Position numbers and translations under genes: made by a program | From: Plicaturopsis crispa FD-325 SS-3 | Lineage: Eukaryota; Basidiomycota; Agaricomycetes; Amylocorticiales; Amylocorticiaceae | DNA length: 64,000 bases | NCBI GenBank assembly: GCA_000827205.1 | Contig: KN832566.1 | Span: forward strand, 390,543-454,542 | Reading direction: 5' to 3' | Shown here: one piece after another, positions 34,937-45,406 of the stretch | Layout of the letters: each line of letters begins with the position of its first letter | How positions within the stretch are numbered: position 1 is the stretch's first letter | Notes under the pieces: generated by a model | What the model saw: the letters and a program-made list of their open reading frames with translations, nothing else | What the model was told of the DNA's origin: nothing | Database searches by the model: none

Positions 34937-36415
34937 TTTGATATTAAGTGTTGTGAGTGTTGTCGTGAATGTGGAGTTGTAGTCGTCAAGGGAGGGGCGA
35001 TTAGAACAGCGTTGAACGAAGGATATGTGTATAGATATTCAATAGGAGCCAAGGTACCAGTACCTATAGCAGAGTGTGTTTTCGAACGAAACGATGGGAG
35101 TGGGGAGCACGGCTGGGGAATAGTTGGTGTGCTTTGCGCGCATTTTATACCTTCAGCCCGAGCAGGGACTGAGGGTGGGTCTGGTGGGCATGCAGCATGC
35201 CATGGTGCGGCATACCGAGCTACGCGAGTTACGCGCTCGTAGATCATCACGAGAGTGGAGGGAAGTGGATATCGACTCTACCCGCGCTCCAAGGGTCTGA
35301 GAGGGCCACGTTCAGCGGTGAGTGCTTGGCATCATCGTCGTTGATTCATAGATGGCTAGGTCAAGTCCACGTACCCAAAAGCATTTTCTGCTTCTCCGGG
35401 CCCGGCTAGGCGCTGGTGGGTCAGTCCTTCGTAGTCACAAGTGGATCACCATCGAGGGATGAGCCACATGCTCGGCGTACTTTCTATCGGGCCTGCAAGT
35501 GCGTTCAAGAGGCAAAATCTAAGGAACAACAGTACAGCGTGCCAGCTTGGTGCCAGCGCGTAAGCACGGACTCCACACCACGACCTCGGCCGACAACTTG
35601 TGGCAGGTGTTGAGGGCCGATCCCGAGGGTCAGCGACGTGGTGAGCTCGCAGATGTTCCGCATAGTGAATGGGGTTGTCCGGAAAGGGGCAGCTTGACAA
35701 GAGCGGATATGCTAGGCAGAATATACTGCTTGACAGTAGCACGCTCAGATGACCTTCGAGACTTTGCAACAGTACATCAGTCCAAGCCCCACACCTCATA
35801 AATCTCGCAATTTAGCTGACCTCTGTCCAATTCTTGTCACTTAGGATGCTGTGTCCAGAAACTCCCGACTTTTCAGGCAACGTAGCCCTTGGTAATAACA
35901 CGTCGGGACTTGCAGTCTGCCTCGCCCTTGTCAGGGCAAAGCGGAGCTCGTACGTGCAACGATATTGCGTTTGATCCTTCGAAACTGACAGAAGTTGACG
36001 GCTGATGTCGAGGGCCAGTCGAGAGTCGCATGTTCAGTCGGCAATCGAGGGCAGATGCAAGCTGGAGGAGCCTTTGGAGCTTGGTTGGAGCCGTTTATGG
36101 AGCGCCGCCTTTGTTTACCTTTGTTACATCTCAACGCCTTTGCCGATCCTCCACACCCATATGCGGTAAGCATATTTCCCGATACGGACTCTGCTCAAGG
36201 TTCAATATGACAATATGGTTTTTAGCCTGATTGAAAACGCAAGTCCAGCTAAGAGAGCCTTGACTGGCTTTAATAATTGCAGTAACAAAACCGTCATGTC
36301 TGCCAAGGCTACAAGAATCTACAAAGTACTTTACATCTCTCAAGCATGTCTCCCTAAGTCAGCTCCACGCTTCCCCCAAGACTCCCGATACAAAACATGT
36401 CCATTAAAGCGTCAT
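34937..36415. other. Intergenic region between the two secreted repeat proteins
   Basis: About 1.5 kb. The left 210 bp is the leader and promoter of the module protein. The rest shows no gene or repeat that I recognise; short frames (such as 35446-35799 minus) look like chance. Confidence 0.4.
35101..35149 (-). promoter_or_regulatory. Core promoter: TATAAAA plus TTCCCCAGCCGTGCTC
   Basis: On the minus strand, TATAAAA (35143-35149) is followed 25 nt later by ATTCCCCAGCCGTGCTCCCC (35101-35121). The TATA box is 207 bp before the start codon of the secreted module protein, almost the same distance (204 bp) as in the neighbour at 36.4-37.1 kb. Confidence 0.7.
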
Positions 36416-37128
36416 CTAGTCAAGCTCTTGGGCCCTCAGCACGTGGCCGAGGATCTCCTCTACACCCCGAGCAACGATCGCGCGCGATTGAGAGTCACCA
36501 CCAGGCACGGAGCGCTCGTTGAAGAATCCGCTGTCCCCAGATGCGATTTCACCACCAGGTAGCGAGCGACCTTCGAAAAAGCCGCTGTCTCCTGAGGCAA
36601 TTTCACCTCCGGGTAGTGAGCGTCTATTTAGTGTGTCAGATAGAGCAGCGTGGTACCATGCAGATCCGGAAACATACCCCTTGAAAAAGCCACCATCTCC
36701 GGACGCGATTTCACCGCCAGGGAGGGAGCGGCCGTTAAAAAAACCGCTGTCTCCTGAGGCAATCTCGCCACCAGGTAGCGAACGACCTTCGAAGAAACCG
36801 CTATCTCCTGAGGCGATTTCACCCCCGGGAAGCGAGCGTCTATTAATTGCGTCAGATAGAGTAGCGTGGTATAATTTAGATCCAGAAATATACCCGTTGA
36901 AAAAGCCACTATCTCCAGATGCGATTTCACCACCAGGGAGGGAGCGACCGTTGAAGAAGCCAGAGTCTCCTGAGGCGATCTCACCGCCAGGGAGTGAACG
37001 CCTGATCATTGAATGGTGAGAACGTAAAGAAATGCACTTCAGAAATTGGCGTACCGGTCGAGAGGTGCAGCTGCAGCGCCTACGGCAAGAGCAGCCACGG
37101 CGAGCATAGTCCTCGATGTGCAGAACAT
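36416..37128 (-). CDS. Secreted protein of seven 18-residue tandem repeats
   Basis: The spliced product is 183 residues: signal peptide MFCTSRTMLAVAALAVGAAAA, then PLDR, seven near-identical copies of RSLPGGEIASGDSGFFNG, a half copy RSVPGGDS and the tail RGVEEILGHVLRAQELD. Copies differ only near the end (FFNG, FFEG, FFKG, FFNE) and by one S-to-G change. An Arg-Arg pair (LDRRS) precedes the first repeat and could be a Kex2 site; the repeats themselves begin with a single Arg. Three introns, at 37002-37054 (53 nt), 36840-36893 and 36624-36677 (54 nt each), exactly restore the frame and the repeat register. No cysteines; acidic and glycine-rich. Function unknown; a repeat peptide precursor or wall protein are options. 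Confidence 0.88.
36624..37001 (-). repeat. 54-bp coding tandem repeat with duplicated introns
   Basis: Two plus three coding units of 54 bp, separated by introns at 36840-36893 and 36624-36677. Two further units lie left of the second intron (to about 36516). The two introns are homologous to each other (about 80% identical, both 54 nt, GTATRTTT...CTGACRC...TAG). Intron and repeat unit therefore multiplied together as one higher-order block. Confidence 0.9.
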
Positions 37129-38191
37129 GATATATATATAATAGGGATCGTGTGGTTGTGTCGAGAACGCGAGGTAGCGAATGCGTTGTGGATGATGAGG
37201 ATGCTGAAGATGAATGGGAGACGTAAATTGATACAAGCAGCGATTGCCTGGAAAAATGTGAAGTGGTGTGTTGAGGGAGAAGATGTGGAGGTGAGCGCAG
37301 CTGGGGAACCAATGCGGCTGAAAGTCGAGGGCTTTATACCGCTACTAATCCTCCTGTTTGGTCGTACCCGTGAGGACTGGCTCTGAGACAAGCGTTGAGC
37401 AGCTGAGTGGGGTGCTAGGTACACACCTGGCCCTGAATTAGCTACGCGCTTCGAGAGCAGCAAAATCAACCAGAGCTTGATAGGTGTGGGGTTATCAGGA
37501 AGCGGGGGTGGAATCGCTATTCAGTCCACTCCAGCATACAATCGCTGCATGTAGATGGAGGCAGACCGAATAAGAGGCGACTCAATTTCTCTGATTGTCT
37601 CGAGCGCGAGGCGATGCAACTCGCTCATTTCTAAATCAGCACATTGCCAGCGATTCGTGGTTGATCCTAGACTGCGAACTCACTTTAGATATAGCAGCAC
37701 CTACTCTCAATACTCATGTCGGTTCACATGTTTGCCACCTTCCTATCATGAGGGACCCTCTGTGAGTCCTGAAGAGTTGATGCGCATCATTTGGTATCAG
37801 TGATTGGAGTATTGGCAAGAGTACATGGCGACGGCCTCGGTCCCAAACACGACACAACCCTCTACCTGACAGTGACACATTGGCACGATGGGGTCGAAGT
37901 AACGGCAGCGTTGCGTGCAGCGGAGTCCACTGTCAGCGATTATTTAGTAACATGTGCGTCTTGAAGGGATGGAGACTCACCAATCGGCCGCAACGTTCCA
38001 GCGCAAAAGTGTTGGGCCAAGCTACACGTCCGGATGGCGTGATCATAAGCAGCTACGCAGTAACCATGGTTCGGTAGACAAAGCAGAAGATACAGGGTGT
38101 ATATAAATAATGATGTAGTCCGGGTAGATAGATGTAGATTAAATAAAACTTCCGGCTGCTACTGCAACACCAGTCTGATACAAGTGACATT
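37129..38191. other. Intergenic region upstream of the 18-residue-repeat gene
   Basis: About 1.06 kb. The leader of the repeat gene has a TA repeat (ATATATATATA) directly before the start codon. No further gene was recognised before the 3' end of the next minus-strand gene. Confidence 0.4.
37291..37338 (-). promoter_or_regulatory. Core promoter: TATAAAG plus GGTTCCCCAGCTGCGCTC
   Basis: On the minus strand, TATAAAG (37332-37338) is followed 27 nt later by GGTTCCCCAGCTGCGCTCAC (37291-37310). This matches the element before the secreted protein at 6.25-6.87 kb over CCCCAGCTGCGCTC, 14 of 14 bases. Confidence 0.75.
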
Positions 38192-39895
38192 TCACTCGTT
38201 CCGTTTGGAAAAGCGACCCATGAACCCGCCCTGTTTCGGAGGCTGCGATGGCGGTCCAGACGTAAAACTGTTTGGTTTTGGTATCTGCGGCGCGACGTAG
38301 CGATCATACCCAGACTGCAACGTGCCTATGAAAGAGTTGGGCCGTGGTTGCGAATGCGAGTAGGGTGAATGCGGTGGCCGCGGTGGTGGGGGCGCTGTGT
38401 AAATCCCGGGGTTATTCAATTGCGAGGGCGAAGGCGATGGTTGGTACGGATGCGTTTGATAGGAATGCACCGGCGCGGCAGCGGTTGGCTTGAGCAGTTT
38501 CGAGGACTCTCTAGGCGGCGATGCTGCATACATATGAGCATCGAGGCAGGGCATATTCACTCCATGCTTACTTTTCCGCTCTTTTTTCTGGTCCTTCTTC
38601 TGGTCCTTCTTCCGCTTTTCTTCCTCACGCAATCGCTTTTTGTCTTCTTTGCTCGACGAGGGCGGGGGTGACTCTGCCTTGGGCTGTAGCTCGGGCATGG
38701 GAATCTTGCTCAGGTGCACGGTCAGACTCGTAGGCGGAGTGTAGTCTACGCTGGCCTTCCCCTTCCCTTTTACCGCACCACCGTCAAGGTTAATGCGTTT
38801 GGGGCCCTTGAGCGCAGGGGATCCCTCGTATAGGACGTATTGGTGGAGGCCCTCCTCGTCCGAAACGCCCGCTTTGTGGCGTACGCGCTTCGTTTGCTCC
38901 ACGACTTGCAAAACCTTGGGCACATATTCCGCCGCCGCGGAGCGCAGAGTGATGAATAGCATCGCGTCGTCCTAAGGGATGTAAGCGTAGGCAGGCATAC
39001 AAAGCACGCGAAAAAACTCACCTGTAGAAGTTTCGCGCAGTACGCCGCATAGTCGTCTACGGCACCTTCGTCTTCGACGGTCACTTCGTTGATTTCGCCG
39101 CGGAGGCTCTGCATCTCGGAGATCCGTGCCATTCCCGTTTTAGGCGCAGGCTTCGGGGGCGGTGGTGGGGGCGGGGAGTCGGCAGATGCCTTCCGCGTCG
39201 GGGAAGAGGATGAGTCCTGCGCATGATACGCATCGTTGTTGTCTGCAAAGGTCAAAAGGGCTGTGAGGATGACAATTTCAAGGCCTTTGCGATCCTCAAT
39301 CTCGAAGCTGCATGCGGTCAGGACGGGTATGACCACGAAGCCGCCGCACTTACCGGTTGAGGTTGTAATCGAGGATCTGGACGGAGGTGGTCTTTATGCG
39401 GCCTGCGGGTTCTTTGGTGATAGCCACCAGGACAGGAGGGTCTGGTTTGCGCAACATATAACATTCCTCGCGTTTCCATTCAAACTCGTGCCTGCAGCAT
39501 GGTTAGATAAATATAATGATATACGTGCTCATGAGCACGCACTCCTCCCATTTGAAGCTCCATTTGAACGTCAACCGCCCTGTGTAGTCGAGCGCAACGA
39601 CCTGAGTGGGGTTGTAGAGCTCGATGGTCTTGTGTTTACTGGTCGAGCTCGGTGAAGACGCACACGCGAGGAGAGACTCGGACATCGGGTCTTCGATTCA
39701 AAGTGAATAAATACTTCGTAATCGTTCAACGAAGCAAGCTAAGTACACACCGTATACATTGACTTTGTACGCCGGTCCCGGGACTCTCTCCTTGTAATAA
39801 TGCGGCGACCCGGATGGATCTATGAGGTCGAGGACATTTGGGTCGTCCTTGTTGGGTGCAATGCTCAGCGTGAAGAGGTTCTGGTCCAAACTCAT
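38192..39895 (-). CDS. Conserved basidiomycete protein of unknown function
   Basis: About six exons, roughly 470 residues. The ordered N-terminal half starts MSLDQNLFTLSIAPNKDDPN and contains VLDLIDPSGSPHYYKERVPG, KHKTIELYNPTQVVALDY, LTFKWSFKWEEHEFEWKREE, ECYMLRKPDPPVLVAITKEP and TTSVQILDYNLNRFEIEDRKGLE, then VILTALLTFADNNDAYH. Its beta-rich pattern with a short central helix recalls LURP/tubby-like folds, but that is only a guess. The C-terminal half is disordered: a Pro run, a Lys/Glu-rich stretch (KKRLREEEKRKKDQKKDQKK) and a Pro/Tyr/Ser-rich end, PKQGGFMGRFSKRNE. I recall this arrangement as common in mushroom-forming fungi without an assigned role. Confidence 0.8.
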
Positions 39896-40257
39896 TGCAG
39901 ACAGGTCCAGTCAGTCTAGTGGGGTATAAACAAGAAGGAAAACCGAGGGAAAACAGCGTATCTTATTACATTGCTCGAGGCGGTACGCTCGTACACGCTG
40001 AGCGGAACAAATGGCCGAACACATCGGAATTCGGAACTACGTGCCTTGACCGTCCTCGACATCGACGGCCATCTTGGTTACAACGACAACCGCTCCTTCG
40101 TTCTGTCTTTTTCTTGTCCTTAACTATCTCTCTGCAGTGTCTCCTGCTTACTGGCTTGGGATCTTGTCTACTTTCTAGGCTTCGAACCTAACGATTTCCT
40201 TGGTTTTCGCGTCAAAACTCACACCGCATCTCCACGAAACTTTCATATACTGCACGG
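39896..40257. promoter_or_regulatory. Divergent intergenic region
   Basis: About 360 bp shared by the unknown gene (minus) and the Kre9/Knh1-like gene (plus); it should hold both promoters. No coding signal. The right half is CT-rich, typical of a fungal leader. Confidence 0.45.
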
Positions 40258-40945
40258 ATGCGTCTGTCGAATCTTATCCCAGCACGCACGACCCTCGTCT
40301 CGTTGGTGCTGTCGTGTTTTGTGGGCAGCGCGTCCGGTAAGTAGTCTTCTCGTTTGCGTTTTAACAGCGCACTGAATGTCACTATTAGCATATTTCAAGA
40401 TAACGCAGCCCGCTTCCAATTCAACCTGGGTCAACGGCGCAGTGAATCCAGTATCATGGACGAAAGGGCTACTGGACGGTATCAGCTCGTTCGACGTTGA
40501 ATTAGCGAGGTTATCGCAGGATGGCCTGATCATGGTAGCCAAAGACGGTACGTCCAGCATGGTGACGCTGCCGCAGGTTGTTCGTCATCTCACAAAACTT
40601 CCAGTACCCACATCCGGAAACTCCTTCAACATCCTCCTGCAAGACGTTCCCGCTGCAGACGATTACTTCCTGCTTTTCCTCAACGTGACACACGGTGCCA
40701 TGTACTCCATCTCGCCCAAATTCACTATCGTCTCCAGTTCGTCATCTGCGAGCTCGACACCGTCCCCGACATCTGGTGCCACCGTCACCGTTTCAGGTGG
40801 ACCTGATCCAACGAAATTATTCGCGACAACATTCCCCGCGACATCTGGAAGTATAAGAGTAATAGGAGGATGGTCTCGGAAAGCAACGGGCGCAGCGGCT
40901 ATCCTTGGAGGATGCTTGCTTGGTGGGATACTGACACTGTGGTAG
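40258..40945 (+). CDS. Kre9/Knh1-like secreted protein, probably GPI-anchored
   Basis: Signal peptide MRLSNLIPARTTLVSLVLSCFVGSAS, then an immunoglobulin-like Kre9/Knh1 N-terminal domain: YFKITQPASNSTWVNGA, VNPVSWTKGLLDGISSFDVEL and NILLQDVPAADDYFLLFLN, then MYSISPKFTI. A Ser/Thr-rich linker (SSSSSASSTPSPTSGATVTV) follows. The end is a hydrophobic tail (GAAAILGGCLLGGILTLW) after small residues, as expected for GPI attachment. Three exons give about 200 residues. The second intron (about 40550-40606, 57 nt) has no stop and is a multiple of three. Splicing it restores the family's AKDVPTS. Known relatives act in beta-1,6-glucan assembly in yeast; a wall role here is inferred. Confidence 0.85.
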
Positions 40946-41550
40946 TTGGTGGATGGTGGACTACATTCGTAGACGGACGTTCGGGACAGAGTCTGTCACA
41001 TTATTCTTTTGCATCTTCTCTGGTTGATATAGGCTGAGGGTTTCGAACACGGACAGTCACACTTTCTCGGTTGGAAGATATACACCTTGTCGACTAATTT
41101 TTCTATGCCCTGTTTTGTTGTGACAAAAACAATTTTTCACGACGTCGACGGCCAACTTGACTCTCACAACTAACCTCCGACCTGTTAACCGACTGCGCCT
41201 TCATAGTCGCAATTGTGATATACACTTCCGCCATCGCCAAGATCTAGCCGCCAGCGTGCACTCGGGGAAATTACACGCGTCGAGTAAGAGCACCACGCGC
41301 TGCAATGCTTTGAACCTGCCTTCCACCATAGACTCCTTATGATTGTTACTCGGAAGCCCTGTCTCGATAACAAACTACCGGTCCAGACGAGCACATACGG
41401 ACTTGATAGCATGCGTGACATGCTTTAAACTTGTACATAGCGGTCAAGTGCCGAGGAAATTCGAAGACGGAGAAGCTTGCGCTATCCTCCACATCATATA
41501 AAGGCGATGGCAACCGAAATATACCTGCAAGGCTTTCCTTCTCCCATAAT
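40946..41550. other. Intergenic region upstream of the sedolisin
   Basis: About 600 bp between two plus-strand genes: the 3' UTR of the Kre9/Knh1-like gene, then the sedolisin promoter. A TATA box lies at 41497-41503. Confidence 0.4.
41497..41503 (+). promoter_or_regulatory. TATA box of the sedolisin gene
   Basis: TATAAAG, 48 bp upstream of the start codon, which predicts an unusually short leader. Confidence 0.6.
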
Positions 41551-43769
41551 ATGCTCTGGTCTACGCTGCTCGTCCTTGGTGTTGCGCCGTTCTGCGTCGC
41601 AAAGCCACTCAAGCGATGGGACGACCTCGTCGAGAAACATGCGTGGACTGAGGTGCCCCGCGGATGGGCTCTGACCGCGCCTGCGCCCGCAGAGCATATA
41701 TTGGACATGCGCATTAGCATGAAGCAGGCCAACTTGGACCAGCTCATCAAGTCCTTGTATGAAGTCAGCGACCCAGCCCACGAGAAGTGCGTATTTAGTG
41801 CATTGAAAGCACTGCTGCTCAACTACCCTGACTTCCTGCATTCCTAGGTACGGAGAGCATCTTTCGCAAGAGGATATTAATGCACTCGTCGCGCCTCACC
41901 CGGACACTGTGTCCCTCGTCTCGGACTGGCTCTCGCACCACGGCATTGACGCGTCCGAGGCAGTCCCGAGCACGGGCGCCGGCGACTTCATTACTCTTCG
42001 CATCCCTGTCGCAAAGGCTGAACGTATGCTCGGTACCACGTACAATGTCTTCACCCACATCACGACCGGCGAATCCATTGTCCGCACCACCTCGTACAGC
42101 ATCCCGAGCGTGCTTCAAGGTCACGTCGATCTCGTTTCGCCCACGACGTACTTCGGGACGATGCGCAGCATGCGCGCAACTAACTTCAAGCAGCCGGGCT
42201 CGAAGATTATCGAGAACGATTTCGAACTGCAGAAGGAAGTCGACTCCCTTGCAAGCGTTCCGAGCAGCTGCAGTTCGACGATCACGCCGTCTTGCCTACG
42301 TGCCCTGTACAACACGACATCCTACAAGGTCACCCAGGAGAATGATAACAGCCTCGGAATCGCCGGATATCTCAAAGAGTATGCCAACTACGCGGATCTT
42401 CAGACTTTCTACAAGAAGTATCGTACTGCCGCTGTCGGCAGCAACTTTACGACTGAGGAAGTCAACGGCGGCAAAGCAGACCAGTCGCAGCCTGGCACCG
42501 AGGTATGCTCTGCGCTATTTTTTCTGTCTCTCGGGACCGAGGCTAACCATGTGCAGGCTAACCTTGACATCCAATACGCCTCTGGTGTCGCATGGCCCAC
42601 TCCCAACATTTATTACAGCACTGGCGGTTCGCCCCCATACAAGGCTGATTCCAACACCCCGTCGAACACTAACGAGCCATACCTCGACTGGTTGAACTAC
42701 ATCACGAACAAGACCGACATTCCGCAGACGTTCACCACGTCGTACGGTGACGACGAGCAGACCGTACCGATCGACTATGCACAGAAAGTGTGCAATCTCT
42801 TCGCTCAGCTTGGTGCCCGTGGAAGCACGGTTATATTCTCCAGTGGTGATTCGGGGTATGTGTTCACTCCCCGCGCGTGTTGAAATGAGGCTCACACTTA
42901 TGTTTTCAGAGTTGGAGCGGGTGACTGCAAGACCAACGATGGCAAGGACAAAACTGTCTTCCAGCCCGCTTTCCCTGCTGGATGTACGTTTTTTTGGGGC
43001 GTCCAAGTTTTCGTCGGCGACTAACTCAAGTGTCATTTAGGCCCTTACGTGACTACTGTTGGAGCTACCACTGGCATCAGCCCTGAAGTTAGCACTGACT
43101 GGTCCGGTGCGTCACGCTAGCCTTCAATTCTCCTCAAAACTCTGACTATGTCTCTAGGTGGAGGATTCTCCAACTACTTCGCCACTCCGGACTATCAGTC
43201 AGATGCCGTCAAGTCGTACCTCAAGTCCTTCACTAAATACAGCAAATATTTCAAGTGCGTGTTGTTCTGTTCACCATACCCATTCGGTATTGACACATGC
43301 CGCAGCGCTTCTGGCCGAGCATACCCCGATGTTTCCGCTCAGGGTCTCAACTTCCAGGTCGTCATTGGGGGCAGTGTCGAGAGTGTGGCAGGCACCAGTG
43401 CCAGTGCACCTGTAAGTGCTTTGCGTGCTGCTAGATGCAACTTTGCTTATAGAAGTTGCATGGACAGACATTCGCCGGCGTCGTTGCGCTACTGAATGAC
43501 TATCGCCTTTCGCAGGGCAAGAAGTCGCTTGGTTTCCTGAACGTGCGTACTACCACATCTACCTGCTATGTCATGCCGGTACCGACTTATGTGTTTCTCC
43601 GACCTAGCCTCTCATATATGCCGACAACGCCACCTCAGCCTTCAACGACATTACCTCGGGGACAAACGCTGGTTGCAACACAGACGGCTTTGAAGCGACG
43701 AAGGGGTGGGATCCTGTCACTGGCTTAGGCACACCTGATTTCGGGAAATTGCAAGCTGTTGTTGTATGA
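41551..43769 (+). CDS. Sedolisin-family secreted protease (tripeptidyl-peptidase type, S53)
   Basis: Secreted acid serine protease. Signal peptide MLWSTLLVLGVAPFCVA, then an activation prodomain (WTEVPRGWALTAPAPAEHIL, RYGEHLSQEDINALVAPHP, LERMLGTTYNVF-like region). The catalytic domain starts near ITPSCLRALYNT. Catalytic Glu and Asp sit four residues apart in GTEANLDIQY, split by an intron after the Glu. The oxyanion Asp is in VIFSSGDSG, and the nucleophile Ser in GTSASAPTFAG. The C-terminal Ca2+ site lies near KGWDPVTGLGTPDF. About eight exons with introns of 50-70 nt, roughly 560 residues, full family length. The stop is at 43767-43769. Likely a nutritional protease. Confidence 0.95.
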
Positions 43770-43888
43770 TCACTGGGACACAGTCAAGTAATATTATCTA
43801 TCTGTATACTTTCTTGAGGGCGGAATATACCCTGCATTGGTTCACGTCGGATGTTTACCCCGAGGGCGTGATTCTGATTTATATGCTG

Positions 43889-45406
43889 TCAACGACGAAG
43901 TCGCAACTTGAATGCGTTTTTCGAGGCCTTTGAATGGGGGTCAAGGTAATCCTCGTAAAACCCTGCGACGAATTCTTCTGCTTTGAAGCCAAAGTGATTG
44001 TACAAAATCTTGCTTTCGACGGTAAGAAGATGAAAAATACGTGTGGACACAGCACTGAGTACGCACCATTGCTGGGTTGTTGGTGGAAACATGCAAGGTA
44101 ATATCTTTGTTCGGATTCAACATTATAAGATGATAGAGCATAGATCTAGACGACGCCTCAGCACAGCCCAGATAGCAAGAGGAGAATCAACCGCATACGT
44201 TGCTATCTGAGCGTTATCCCATCCGGCTTTGACTGCGAGGTACGTGATATATGTCTCCACCGGCGAGCTAAGGATCGCGACCCCGACGACCAGCTTCTTG
44301 TACGTCGCAACCACGGTAGAGCGCTCAGGCGAGTATTGGAAGGAGTCACTGACTGAAGAGATAAACAATTAACGAACGCAGATGCTGTAATAGGATAAGT
44401 AAATACCGTCTATGCCTATCCAGAAAACCCTGGATAAGAGATCGTGGACCTGTTCAAGATGACATGGCCGGAGAGGTCCGTATACAATAGGTGCTATTGG
44501 TTCTTCAGGCGCGTCTTTACCAGGACTATATAATATTAGCCAGTGCGCAGTCGAGCACTCCACGAACTTACTGTGAGAGAGCATGGTGTGCCCGAATGTC
44601 GCTCATAAGCTGCATCCATGGCGCCTGTGTTTCCCAGTCTACGGCTAATATTCCCGACGCCGGCGCGGGTGCAGCACCGCAAAGTCGAGACACAAACGAG
44701 TTGTCATAAGGAGTTGTCTGTATCGAGTACAGCGCATCGAGGACTCCGGGTTTGACAGGATGTGAAGACTTGGGCGACGGGAGGGGAGTGACAAGCTCTG
44801 TGGCCAATGGTGACAATGCTGTTCCCGGTAAACCTGCGCGCCGTCTCTCCTGCATGATGGACGTGATGTACGAGAATTGGTATCGGGGCAATCTCACGGA
44901 AAAGATGCCTACATACGCGTTCGAGCTCGAGCTTGCGTATAGCCATGGCTTCGTTGACAGGCGAGGATGAGTGCAATTTCTCCAACTCCAGATCTCGGAG
45001 TATGTTTGAGGCTTCGTAGCGCGTTAACGGCCGAATTGGCTTTCCCTGTAATTGTTTGGACACGCTTATAAGTATGGAAACGCTGACTTGAAATTACAAC
45101 GAGAATTACCATTATATCGTGTTCAACGTGTCGGCCCAAAATAACTGATCTTGCTTGAATATAATCAGGTAGGAGCGCGTCGACGGATTCTTCAAACGGA
45201 CGCCCATCCGCAGGTCCGTGTCGACGCTCGAGTTCCAATTCTTCGAGTAGAGGCTCAAATGAGACTACAGACGCGAGGTTATCTAGGACAGGCTTCCGGT
45301 TCCCTGTATTCGTTCGTTTGGCTTTGGAGGACCTCTCTCGAGCCTGGTATTCCCCATCAGACTCGTCGGATGAGTCCCAAGGATCCTCATGTTCCTCGTC
45401 GGCCAT
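43889..45406 (-). CDS. GNAT acetyltransferase, KAT14/CSRP2BP-like
   Basis: The N-terminus MADEEHEDPWDSSDESDGEY is acidic, followed by a basic segment and a helical linker domain (RPLTRYEASNILRDLELEKL). The GNAT domain covers the second half: RPCHLEQVHDLLSRVFWIGID, YKKLVVGVAILSSPVETYIT, a split acetyl-CoA region reaching LNPNKDITLHVSTNNPAM, then LYNHFGFKAEEFVAGFYEDY and LDPHSKASKNAFKLRLRR. The last segment closely matches animal KAT14 (CSRP2BP), a subunit of the ATAC histone acetyltransferase complex. Whether a fungal ATAC-like complex exists cannot be judged here. Several exons, about 390 residues. Its start codon is about 120 bp from the inverted-repeat element at 45525. Confidence 0.85.

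Noticed and set aside
36624-36893. The two 54-nt segments read as extra coding repeats (YISGSKLYHATLSDAINR type)
   Set aside because: Each has a GTAT start, a CTGAC branch-like site and a TAG end, and removing them restores the perfect 18-residue register, so introns are the better reading.
33133-37128. C-terminal ELD of the two repeat proteins as an ER-retrieval signal
   Set aside because: Retrieval needs HDEL/KDEL at the very end; here an extra Asp follows and the basic/His residue is missing.
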